The translations under genes and the position numbers were made by a program. Below the pieces are notes generated by a model that ran no database searches, was not told the origin of the DNA, and worked only from the letters and a program-made list of their open reading frames with translations. From Candolleomyces eurysporus (Eukaryota > Basidiomycota > Agaricomycetes > Agaricales > Psathyrellaceae), in assembly GCA_027579435.1 (NCBI GenBank), contig JANBPK010001506.1, forward strand, positions 1 through 52,560: a stretch of DNA of 52,560 nucleotides, written 5' to 3'. Of the stretch, positions 1 to 10,735 are shown in pieces. Every line of letters begins with the position of its first letter. Within the stretch, counting starts at the first letter, position 1.

Positions 1-180
1 ACTACAGCGCGCCTGAACACTTTCCTCAAACAGGAAGGCACACTTCCCAATTTGGAGCCGAGAACTTTCATCAGACACATTCAACGCAACCCCTTCGGCA
101 TCTCCACAACTCCATTCATTCATTCCTGTAAAATTCGAAGCTGTTACATGTTGGTAATTTCTCGGAGTTCCCCATAACCA
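1..180. other. 3' flank of first AACS gene
   Basis: This short stretch lies downstream of the AACS copy 1 stop codon and probably holds its 3' UTR. Any neighbouring gene lies outside the window. I see no coding signal in it. Confidence 0.4.
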
Positions 181-3095
181 TTACAGTTTCGCCTTCTCGA
201 TTCCCAGCACCTTTTCGATCTCGCGAAACTTGTAATACAGTTTCAACGATTCTGGATTTGCAACCGTACCACTCGGCTGCAAATTGGACCCAGAGATGAT
301 TTGCTTGACAGCGATCTCGATCTTCTTGCCGTTGACAGTGTACTGCAAATGACAAGGGAGTAAGAGGGTAGAGTCAGAGGTAGTCAGCGCCATCACGTCG
401 CAGTCGAACACGCAACCATCACCGCCGCGTATGACATGGCATATAGAATCGAAAATTTTTGAACACCAAGAAGAAGAAAGAACTTACAGGGATCTCTTCT
501 ATTTCAAATATGTACGAGGGTACGTGTCGGGCGCTGAGACTCTTCCGAATCGCCGAACGGATTTGTTCGATCAATGATCTCGTCAACTTGTGTCCGGGTC
601 GCATCTTTATGAAGAGAAGAACCCTTTCATCTTTGTCGTGAGCACGGCGCTGCCCAACGCAAAGTGAGTCATCAACAGTTTTGGAGAACTGCTCGAGAAC
701 GGTGTAGATTTCACCGGACCCAAAACGGACACCACTTGGATTCAAAACGCCATCACTGCATAGATGAAGGGGTAAGGCGGAGTGTGGGTTTCATGGAAGT
801 AGAACGACACACCTTCGACCCAGAATCATCAGACCTTTGGTTTTCGGGTTTACGACGATGAAATCACCCTGACGCCAGATACCTGAAGCAAGACAAATTT
901 GGTATCAGCTCCCATCGCTGCCACAAAGAAGGCTCTTCATCACCTGGATACATGTTGAAATAAGCATCTCTGAACTTCTGTCCTGAATGATCGCCCCAGA
1001 AGCCTAGGGGTAGAGAAACGTGAGGTCTAGTGCACACCAGTTCTCCTGGATGCCCGGTGTGCTCGATGTTATTTCCAACCGGGTCAAATACTTCCACCTT
1101 CATTCCGAGCGACTTGCATTGTATTTCTGGAAAAGAAGTTAAACAAACACATTCGATGGGGGTTTGTAAAGAGCGTACCGCCGGAGTAGACTGGCAATAC
1201 AGCACTACCAGTAACAACTAAAAGGTTATGTAAGTGACTATCGACAATGGAGTAACCATCACGCGACGTACAGGAGGTACAAATATCCGTCCCTCCGCTA
1301 GTGGAGATGAGATGGAGTTTGTTACCAAACGCTTTTTGCGTCCATTCAAACATGGGCGGTGTTAACACTGCGCCGGTGCAGAATATAACTCTCAGCGAAG
1401 CAAAAGCGCCTAATTTCACTGCGGCATGCAACCAGGGATGAGTAATGCTTCCATGATTCGTTACCAAAACACTTACATGGGTTGATGCCGCGTCCTTGGA
1501 CTTCGGAGAGGAATCTGGGACTTGTACCCAGAACGGTTACCCTAGGAATCACGGGTTAGCATTTTTGTGTGGATGGGTTAGAATCGGAAATAGAGGGCAC
1601 CCGTGTTCATCGATACACTTCAAATAAGCCTCAACACTGGGATGAAACGGGGAGCCGTCGTAAAGTATCAGACGAGATCCGCATGCTAGTCCTGAGAGCA
1701 TCAATGTCCACATCATCCAACCCGTCTGTGGTACCGTTAATGCTCGGCCGGCCGAAAAGCGCAGCGTGGAACCTACCGTCGTGTACTGCAAGTATGTATC
1801 GTCTGGTCCCATGTTGTTCGCGAGCCTGAGGTCTTTCCAGGTTTGAAGCAACACACCCTGCCACCAGCACTCATTGAGGTTTAGCGAACCTAGGTAAACA
1901 GAACAGATTCATACCCCGGCGCTATGGATGATGCATTTGGGCTTTCCAGATGTACCAGAGCTGTACAAGATGAAGAGGGGTTGGCTGAACGGAAGCTGTT
2001 CGAACTTCAGAGGTCCGTTGTCTCCTGATTGCAAGAACGCGGAAAGGGCCGTGCTATACAAGGTTTACTCAACTGAAGATGAATTAATAAACGAAGGGAA
2101 TTTGTATACCTCTCCTTGATGTCTAGAGCTAGCGATTCTCTCCCGGAGACGCGACTAGGGAGCAAAATGGCTTGCTTGAAACTATTGCTCTTCTTCAATT
2201 CTTGAATGACCTCCCGAGCTTTTGGGAGGAGGTCGATCACTTTGCCTCCATAGAATACCTCAGTTTCAGAGAAGACAAACTTGGGCTGTATTTGGGTATA
2301 TCTATCAAGGATACCCTGTTACATTGGTTATACGTCATTCCAACTGTATTGAACCAAGCAGAGTCATACCTGTGTACCCATGTCCGGAGCAGTGCTCGAG
2401 AACACACCTCCGATGCTTGCTACAGCCAATGAAATGACGACAGCGTTAATAGAGTTGGTCACAATCGCTGTAGACAAATGTGTCAAGGAGTCAATATCTC
2501 TCTCGAGTATGCACAGTCATACTCCGATCATACCTGCAACCCTATCTCCCACTTGCAAACCATTGGCTCTCAATGCAGCCGTCATCTCCCGCACCAGGTC
2601 GTGCAGTTCACGAAAGCTGTATGACCTCACTACACCGTCTTCTCCACAAGCAATGACGGCAACGCCATCGTCCCTCCGACGCAGGATGTTCTCTGCGTAG
2701 TTCAGCCGTGCTCCAGGAAACCACGTCGGGACTTCGGGTAATGGACCAGCTTCAATAATCTTGTTCTGCCCTTTGCATTAAACGCGTCGTTCCGGGAAGC
2801 TGGTTGAAACTCACTGGATTGGGTGGTACGGACGATATAACTCCCAGGTGATCCCATAGGTCGAGCCAAAACGCGTGATTTTCTACAGAGTACTTGTGTA
2901 GGTGGTGATAGTTTGCTACAGATCCAAAAATCTTGAGTGAGATCTCCTGAACGCGTTCCCGAGTCGATCGACATCCGTACCTAGGTTCAACCCATGTTTT
3001 CTATTGATATCCCTCCGCAGAACCTCGACAGACGCCCGGTTTGGTTGTAGTGGCGTCCAGAGGAGTTTCGGCTGAGCAGCGTGGTCGGATTTCAT
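181..3095 (-). CDS. AACS: Acetoacetyl-CoA synthetase, copy 1
   Basis: This is an ATP-dependent acyl-CoA ligase of the ANL superfamily that converts acetoacetate, CoA and ATP to acetoacetyl-CoA in the cytosol, feeding sterol and fatty-acid synthesis. The model has 15 exons (3095-2981, 2915-2815, 2765-2534, 2467-2370, 2315-2110, 2053-1915, 1857-1777, 1725-1601, 1541-1477, 1418-1272, 1217-1179, 1126-944, 882-813, 755-488, 342-181) and gives 676 aa, the usual length for the family. Visible signatures are the adenylation core [13 protein letters not shown] near residues 281-293, TTGWMMW, SGGTD and the C-terminal YTVNGKK lysine motif. The start at 3095 matches the first exon length of the downstream tandem copy. 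All splice sites are GT-AG. It reads as intact. The family call is firm; substrate preference rests on family resemblance. Confidence 0.93.
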
Positions 3096-3579
3096 GTCAA
3101 TGACGCGGAGTCGACGAAATGAGAAAGCAGGTTTGTGTTTGAACCCAGCGTCAGACAGCAAGTGTGGGGTAAGGGGCTTCCGTGATCCGGCCAAGCGGTG
3201 TTTTAATGGCCGGAGCCTGGCTGGCGCCGCAGTTCGTTGTGAGCGAGAACCCGGAAGTTGGAAGCGTAAGTAAATGATCAGAGCCTCAGATTGGGCATAG
3301 TGGAGAGTGGAATGAATGCGTCGCAACACGGGTTTCCAAAAGGCGCATTTTACGATATTATTTATCGTCCAAACTCCGCAGATCTGAGGCTCTGGAAACA
3401 AAGGTGGAATCTTGCCATGATCAAGACGAAAAATACTTTCATAAGAAGTTGAGTCGTGACTCTGTATTAGATCGAAGTCCGCCGCAGACAAAGAAGATAT
3501 GGTCAATGCTTGTAAGTAATCTAACATACACGACGTAGGACAGTGTGTCTTTCATTGATGCAGTACATACGTGCGCCCT
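3096..3579. promoter_or_regulatory. Spacer between the two AACS genes
   Basis: This 484-bp spacer must carry the promoter and 5' UTR of AACS copy 1 and the 3' UTR of AACS copy 2. Short stretches resemble the region upstream of copy 2 (a GTCAGACAGCAA-like tract near 3150-3162 against one near 6536-6548), as expected from duplication. I see no further gene. Confidence 0.4.
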
Positions 3580-6479
3580 TTACAACTTCGCCTTTGCCTT
3601 CCTGGTGGAGCTAGACGAAATGGTACCAGCGAACTGTTCAATATCCTCGTACTTATAGTAAAGTTTCAATGAATCAGGGTTTGCCACAGTTCCACTAGGC
3701 TGCATCTTTGACCCAGAAACGATCTGCTTCACAGCGATTTCGATCTTCTTTCCGTTGACCGTGTACTGAATCAATCAGTCGAAGTCCTTCAGTCAGAAAA
3801 ATTCTAAGGGACGATAGAATGGACGAATTGGCTTACGGGTATCTCTGCGACATCGAAGATGAATGAAGGCACATGTCGTGAACTCAACTTCGTGCGAATA
3901 GCAGTGCGGATTTTGTTGAGGAACGCAGGAGTGAGATTGTGTCCGTCCCGCAGCTTGAGGAAGAGCAAAACCCTCTCGTCCTTGTCCTGTTGACGGCGCT
4001 GACCAACGCAAATCGAATCATCGATGGCCTTGGAGAATTCTTCCAAGACTGAGTAGATCTCTGCAGATCCAAAGCGAACGCCACTCGGGTTCAGCACACC
4101 ATCACTAAACAACATTATTAGAAAAGGGGATATCTGAAACAAGTCGGAAGATATACCTTCGCCCGAGCACCATGAGACCCTTGGTTTTGGGGTTCTTGAC
4201 GAGGAAGTCTCCTTGTCTCCAGATACCTGGAATCAACCTCAGACGCTGCGCAGACACGCTTTCACGAAACAACGACGGACCTGGGTACATGTCAAAGTAT
4301 GATTCGCGGAACTTCTTTCCGTCGTCATCTCCCCAGAAGCCAACAGGGAAGGATGGGTGATACCGTGTCGTGACAAGTTCTCCCGGCTGAGCAGTGTCTT
4401 CAATGTTATTCCCTGAAGGATCCAAGATCTCGACTTTCATTCCGAGGGCTTTGCATTGCATTTCTGGCAGCGTTTGAGATCAGGTTATATGCCTACACAA
4501 CTCAGCGGCGAGTAGTCAACGCACCTCCAGCATGGGTAGGCAAAGCGGGAGATCCAGTGACAACTGAAAGTGAAGGCAACGTGAATCAAATTCATCTCGA
4601 CAGTGCTGATGAAAGATGATTACTTACAAGATGCACAAACATCCGTCCCTCCGCTAATCGAGACGAGATAGAAGTTGCCTCCAAACGTCTTGTGTGTCCA
4701 CTGAAACATAGCAGGGGTCAGTACAGCGCCGCCAACTGCCATAGTCTTCAACGATTCGAACGATCCAATCTTCACTGTGAAAATGGCTCAGCCTTCGGAA
4801 GAAGCTCAATTGAGAAGCGACATGACATACGCGGATCAATGCCACTTCCTTGAATTTCAGACAAGAACCGTGGACTTGTACTCATAATAGCGACACTAGC
4901 ACAAGAGTTTAGATATCTGGCGAAGCGACATGGCAAGGAGACGAAACGTACCCTTGGTCATGTATGAACTTGAGGTATGTTGGCAAGTCAGGGTAGAACG
5001 GTGATCCGTCGTAGAGTATTGTCCGAGCCTCGCAAGCGATCCCAGAGAGCATCATGGTCCACATCATCCATCCAGTCTAGATTCCGAAATAACACAAGAA
5101 CATCAGTCCGAGATTCCAGCGAATGAACACGTTGGTTGAAACTTACGGTGGTGTACTGGAAGTAGACGTCGTCGGGCAAGAGGTCCTTCTCGAGCTTGAG
5201 ACCCTTCATCGTTTGCATAAGGACACCCTATCCATCAAAGTAATTGAGCTATCAAAGGCGATAAGATGATGATGAAGAAACCTACACCAGCAGTGTGAAC
5301 AATGCATTTCGGCTTCCCAGATGTTCCAGAGCTGTAAAGAATGAACAGAGGCTGGCTGAATGGCAACTGCTCAAATGACAATGGTCTCCCATCCCCAGTT
5401 TGCAAAAACTCGACCAACGTAGTCCTACGAGCACAAATAAGCACATAGATTCTCGTAGGCCTTGAAAAAAGTTGGAATCCACATACGTAATTGGAATGTC
5501 CGGCAAAGCCAATATTTTCCCGGAAACACGGCTTGGAAGCAAGATGGCCTTCTGGAGACCTTGACCTGTGAGAGACGACACGACCTGGCGAACTTTGGGA
5601 AGCAAGTCGATCACTTTGCCTGCATATTGGACTTCAGTCTCCGCGATGATGAACTTGGGTCGAATTTGGCTGTAACGATCCAAGATTCCCTGAACGCAAC
5701 ATGTGTTAGACAAAGTGCCGACTATCGTGCGTAAAAAAANTAGTAGCAAAAATACCTGGGTGCCCATATCAGTTGCAGTCGATGAGAACATTCCACCGAT
5801 ACTGGCAACAGCGATGGCAGCGACAACGGCATTGATAGAATTCGTCACGATTCCTGTTGCAGGCTCCACCAATTAGAACTTTGGCTTGGTAGAATGGAAG
5901 TGATAAGGAAACGAACCCGCGACGCGGTCCCCTACTTGAAGCCCGTTCGCTCGGAGCGCTGCAGCGAGCTCCTCGACCTTCTTGTACAGCTGGCGGTACG
6001 TGTAGGTTGTGATGATCTGGTTTTCGCCAGCTTCGATGATCGCGATACTGTCATCCCGTCGTCGTAGAAGGTTCTCTGCGTAGTTCATCTTCGCACCGGG
6101 GAACCAAATAGGGACTTCCGGGAACCGCCCGGGTTCGAAAAGTCGGTTCTAAATGGTGTTCTGGTTAGCTCACTTTACTTCTCGATGGCGGGTGGAGTAC
6201 TTACAGGGTCGGGAGGTACAGAACAGATGAATCTCAGATAGTACCAGAGATCCAACCAGAAGCCGTAGTTTTCTACGGAGTACTTGTGCAGGTCATCGTA
6301 GGTCGCTGTCAAGAATCGATAAGCAACGAACGTCACGATATAAATACGTAGGTTGAACACGCACCTAGCTTCAAGCCATGCCTACGATTTATATCTCTCC
6401 GGAATTTCTCGACACCTGTTTGGTTAGCGCTCCGACGGGGAGGCGTCCAGAGTAAACGGGACTGAGTGAAATAATCCAT
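3580..6479 (-). CDS. AACS: Acetoacetyl-CoA synthetase, copy 2
   Basis: This is a tandem paralogue of the preceding gene with the same predicted reaction. It has 15 exons (6479-6365, 6305-6205, 6148-5917, 5853-5756, 5689-5487, 5424-5286, 5227-5147, 5076-4952, 4895-4831, 4774-4628, 4563-4525, 4463-4281, 4226-4157, 4104-3837, 3765-3580) and encodes 683 aa. Thirteen of the 15 exon lengths equal those of copy 1. Only the fifth exon (203 against 206 nt) and the last (186 against 162 nt) differ, and the longer last exon adds a Ser/Lys-rich tail. The ATP-binding motif [10 protein letters not shown] is near residues 280-289. One intron carries an N at 5740, outside the coding sequence. It is divergent from SEY1. 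Both copies look functional. Confidence 0.95.
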
Positions 6480-7404
6480 GTTACGAGCTGGAAAGAGTTG
6501 CCGAGTAGTAGTGAACCCTGAACGATGCAGACGCCGTCAAACAGCAAAGACTCTATCTGTGCCTTTTTATGAGAACGAGAGTTTGGGGAGGGAGGGTTAT
6601 CCCGTACTGGGGCGTCCCTGCCAGTAGATATGGGACACGACACATGATATTTTCCAAGGATTCCCCATAGTTCAATGCCTTCTTCATAAAGAAGGAGGGT
6701 TACGTTCCCTTCTCGTTCCGGCAAACCGTTGGAGGCCCGGACTGGTTAGTGTAAACATATTTACCGATAATAAATTGAAGTTCCTCCTGCCAGCAGATAC
6801 TGATGTTTGATTAGAAGCTGGCGTCGCCAGACGGTGATCGCGCGTCCAAGTAGCATGTCCGTGTCCTCGAGGCGAAGAGACTGTCTGCAGACTGCGCCTC
6901 GGCAGGGGTTGTGGACGCGCTTTGGAGTTCGTTTGTACTGGTACCGCGTTCAGGTGACGAGAAAGAAACAAGCCAGAAACTATATTGGCCAATCGACTCC
7001 GCCGCAGGAGCCCTTTGTCTTTATCATACATAGTAATTGGCAGTAGACTCCAGCTTGAGAGCGTTGAAAACAACCAGCAAGTTGGAGAATGAGGTGAATG
7101 AACATATCCCGAATTTAGAGAGCAGCCTGAGGAAAACGCGCTTGGGGTTTTGTGGAGGAAACCACGTGGTTCGGTCAATATAGAGCGACTCCAGCTGATT
7201 CTGCAAACCAACCTCCACGACTCTCCTCTTCATACTCCCTCTCCTCTAGCCTCCAAGGGACTTGGGCTTAGCCTTGTACTTTAATATATTATATCTCGTC
7301 AGAACTCCCACGAACTTCATCATCATCAGCCCGGGACAGCTGGAGCGCAGCGCGACAACGCACACGTAGCTTTGGAACCACAACGAACGGACGGACCGAC
7401 CACA
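6480..7404. promoter_or_regulatory. Divergent AACS2/SEY1 intergenic region
   Basis: This 925-bp head-to-head spacer is the likely promoter region for both flanking genes. An AT-rich TATA-like tract at about 7282-7294 lies some 110 bp upstream of the SEY1 ATG, and a CT-rich stretch at about 7227-7250 precedes it, a common fungal core-promoter arrangement. The open frames here have no recognisable domain and I do not call them genes. Confidence 0.35.
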
Positions 7405-10400
7405 ATGGCCAGCGCACCACCCGTCAACGGAACCGCTCACCACTCAGGACCCAGCGAGAGCAGCATCGCCGAGAGGGTCCAGATTGTCGATGAGGACAAG
7501 ACCTTCAGGTGTGTCATTGCACTTTGAACTTCTAGTGGACGTGTTGGGGGCTAACCCATAGCAGGCCCGAGCTCTCAGGCCAAATAGAACGATGGGGCCT
7601 CCGGGACTCTGGGTTCAACTACAATATCGTGGCCGTCTTTGGCTCACAATCGACTGGCAAAAGTGGGTGATTTTGTCACGTTGCGTGTGGCTCTAACTGA
7701 CCCCTCTCGACTCCTAGGTACTCTACTTAATCGACTCTTTGGTACGACGTTTGACGTCATGGACGAAACGCGACGACAGCAAACTACAAAGGGTACGCTT
7801 CCTTTCACACACCGCACGGACAAACGACGTGACTGACAAATGGCCTGACAGGAATTTGGATGTGCAGGGGCAAGGATATGGCTGTAATGGTTATGGACGT
7901 GGAGGGTACGGATGGACGGGAACGTGGCGAGGACCAGGCAAGCAACGCGCACTCGCTCTGCCAACCACACATCGCTAACTGTGCATTAATAGGACTTTGA
8001 GAGAAAGTCCGCGCTGTTCTCTCTCGCTTCGTCAGAAGTCCTCATTGTAAACATGTGGGAGCACCAAGTTGGTTTGTACCAGGGTGCCAACATGAGTTTG
8101 CTCAAGACCGTCTTCGAAGTCAATCTCGGGCTCTTTGGCAAGAAGTCGTTGGACGGGTATGTCATTGCTGTTGTTGAGATTTCGACACGAGTACTGATAA
8201 AGTCCACTTCCCCCTGTCTACCAGCGGACGCACTCTCCTTCTCTTCGTCATCCGAGATCACATCGGCGCAACTCCCCTCGCCAACCTCCAAGCCACCTTG
8301 GTCGCAGATCTCAACAGAATATGGGATAGCCTGAGCAAGCCTGAGGACCTCAAAGACCGAAGGCTCTCGGATTACTTTGACTTGGCGTTCACCGGGCTTC
8401 CACACAAGATTTTGGTTCCCGAGAAGTTCGAGTCGGAAGTGCAGCGCCTGAGGAAGCGGTTCACGGACAAGAGCGATCCGGACTATGTCTTCAAGCCCGC
8501 GTACCACAAGCGAATCCCGGCGGACGGTGTTGCCATTTACATGCAGAACATCTGGGTGAGTGTGCCCGCCTCTCATTTCCTTTGGCCAAGCCTAATGTCG
8601 ACGGATCGGATGAATAGGAACAAGTCCAAAGCAACAAGGACCTCGATTTGCCGACCCAGCAAGAACTATTAGCCCAATTCCGTTGCGACGAAATTTCAGC
8701 CGGAGCGCTCGCCGAGTTTAACGAACAGGCCAAGTCCCAGAAGCGGCCCATCGAGGCGGGCCGAGTCGTCGATGGTCTTGGAGCTTTGATGAAGAACTGG
8801 AGAACCCAGGCATTGGGTACGCAACCACTGCTAATTGTCTTTTTTCTCCGAGACTTCCGTGTTGACGTGATATGTGCACACAGCCCGATACGACCGTGAT
8901 GCGTCGCGATACCACAAGGGCGTCTATACCAGGAAGCGCGCAGATCTTGTTTCAGTGATCGACCAGACGCTATCCCCGCTTTTCCTTGGCCAGCTGAAGA
9001 ATCTGCATAAGCAGTGCTTGGCTACGTTCAAGAAGGATCTGCTTGACGGATTGAAGGGCGAGGATTATAGCTTTGGTGATGTTGTCACGAAGGCGACTAA
9101 AAAGGTCGAAGATGCCTACTCGACTGTGGCGAAGGAGGCGTTTGTCGAGGGTACCGATTGGAATTGGGAAGATGATCTGGACCTTTTGAAGGAGGAAACG
9201 AGGGGTGTTGCTGATCAGTGCAGGAAGGATGAGACGAAGAAGATGGTCAACCAGATTGAGGTGGGTTGTTTGTTCTACGAAGGCGATGTATTCGGGACTC
9301 ACGTTGGTTTACCTTAGCGAAACGTCAAGAAGCTCGTCGCGGAGCCTGTTGAGATCCAGCTTGGCAAGCCGTCACCGCAAATGTGGGATGGTGTCCTCAA
9401 GACTTTCAGCGAAGTTTTGGCCAAGGCGGAGGCGACCTATCTGGCCAAGGCAAAGAGTGGGCGCTTTTCATTCCGTTTCATCGTCTACACGTCTGACGGA
9501 GAGTTTTCCAGCCTTCAATTGCACTGATGAAGAGAACAAACATGCGCTGGCTTCGCTGAAGAAGCGTTCTTGGATCGCTCTTCGTTCTAAAATTGAAGAA
9601 CAAACAGCCGACCAGGTTCTACTCGGCAAGTTGAGAGGACACTTTGAAGAACAATTCCGCTATGACGAACAAGGTGTACCTCGGGTATGGAAGCCAGAGG
9701 ATGACATTGATGGCGCTTTCAAGAAGGCGAAAGAACAGGTCAGTTTTTTCTTTTCGACTTATTGTTTCGACTAATGGGAATTTTAACCGATGCTCTTACA
9801 TACAGACCTTGGAGCTCGTTCCATTGTACGCGCGCATCAAGCCCTTTGATCCTTCCTTGGAATTCGAGCTTCCAGAGGACTCGACCGACGATCTGGCCAA
9901 CGAGGACTTTGAGTTTGCGTCCTCGTTGGTTGTGCTTTCAGAGACCAAGTGCTTGGACTTGATCAACAAGTTCCGCCGTGATGCCGACGCCTACTACGTT
10001 GAAGCGAAGAGGAGCACTGTGTCGAGCATCGCGCAGATCCCGTATTGGATGTACGGTGTCCTCGTGGTCCTCGGCTGGAACGAAGCTATGGCTGTGCTCT
10101 TCAACCCGCTCTACTTTACATTCCTCTTATTCGGCCTCGCAACTGCGTACGTGTGCCTTGTTTTTGGTTCGAAGCGGCGGTGGGACTGACTGCCCTGAAT
10201 AGGTACATGATCATTCAGCTCGGACTTACAGGGCCGTTGCTGCAGGTAACAAAAACGGTTGCTGGGGAGGTGGGTGCAATTTTTCTTTTGGACAGGACGA
10301 ATTGACGCTGATGACGCTATGGAATGCAGGTCCAGCGGCAAGCGACGGTGAAGCTGCGAGAAGCACTTGCCCAGCCGGAGACCGCCCAACCAGTGCGGTC

Positions 10401-10473
10401 AGGGAGGACTCGGCAGGGAAGTTATTATGAGGACGAAAGGAGGAGCGAAACGCCGGATGTGGCACAGAGCTAG
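7405..10473 (+). CDS. SEY1: SEY1/RHD3-type ER-fusion GTPase
   Basis: This is a dynamin-like GTPase of the atlastin/RHD3/Sey1 class that drives homotypic fusion of ER tubules. Thirteen exons (7405-7508, 7565-7662, 7718-7792, 7852-7937, 7993-8156, 8225-8555, 8618-8816, 8884-9260, 9318-9456, 9512-9738, 9806-10146, 10203-10269, 10330-10473) give 783 aa, the normal length. The P-loop GSQSTGKST is at residues 61-69, followed by the switch threonines in QTTKG and a [12 protein letters not shown]3 region. A helical bundle follows, then a C-terminal hydrophobic hairpin ([12 protein letters not shown], then [12 protein letters not shown] and [11 protein letters not shown]) that anchors the protein in the ER, and a short charged tail. 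The intron at 7938-7992 has a GC donor. The start is the first ATG in frame with the conserved GTPase domain. Confidence 0.97.
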
Positions 10474-10735
10474 AATATTACGATAGGGACATAATGGAGA
10501 CTCGTATTTGCCTATAGATGATTTGCCTTGTTCTCGGAAGCCAAACAAACAAGGCGGCGTGACATGTGTTGGCGCGTGACAGACGCGTGACGCGTGACAG
10601 AGACAATAGTGGACGGAGACATTGTCCGGGGATGGTGCGCAAAAAGACAATGGCAGGATTCGCCTTTTCTGTTGCTCGCAGCCCTTCTCTGCTTTCTACT
10701 TCTTCCTTCGCCGTCGCAGGTCGACAGCCACTCCC
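10474..10735. promoter_or_regulatory. SEY1-PRM1 spacer
   Basis: This 262-bp gap between two genes on the same strand holds the SEY1 3' UTR and the PRM1 promoter and 5' UTR. It includes an unusual run of ACGCGTGAC-like repeats at about 10570-10600. I see no gene in it. Confidence 0.35.

Noticed and set aside
2916..3527. A 203-codon minus-strand frame over the AACS1 5' end
   Set aside because: It is out of frame with the conserved first AACS exon or reads through its upstream region. The shorter start at 3095 agrees with the tandem copy.
6684..7211. A 175-codon minus-strand frame in the AACS2/SEY1 spacer
   Set aside because: It has no domain, no membrane or signal features and overlaps the presumed promoter. 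It could be a small lineage-specific gene, but nothing in the sequence supports one.
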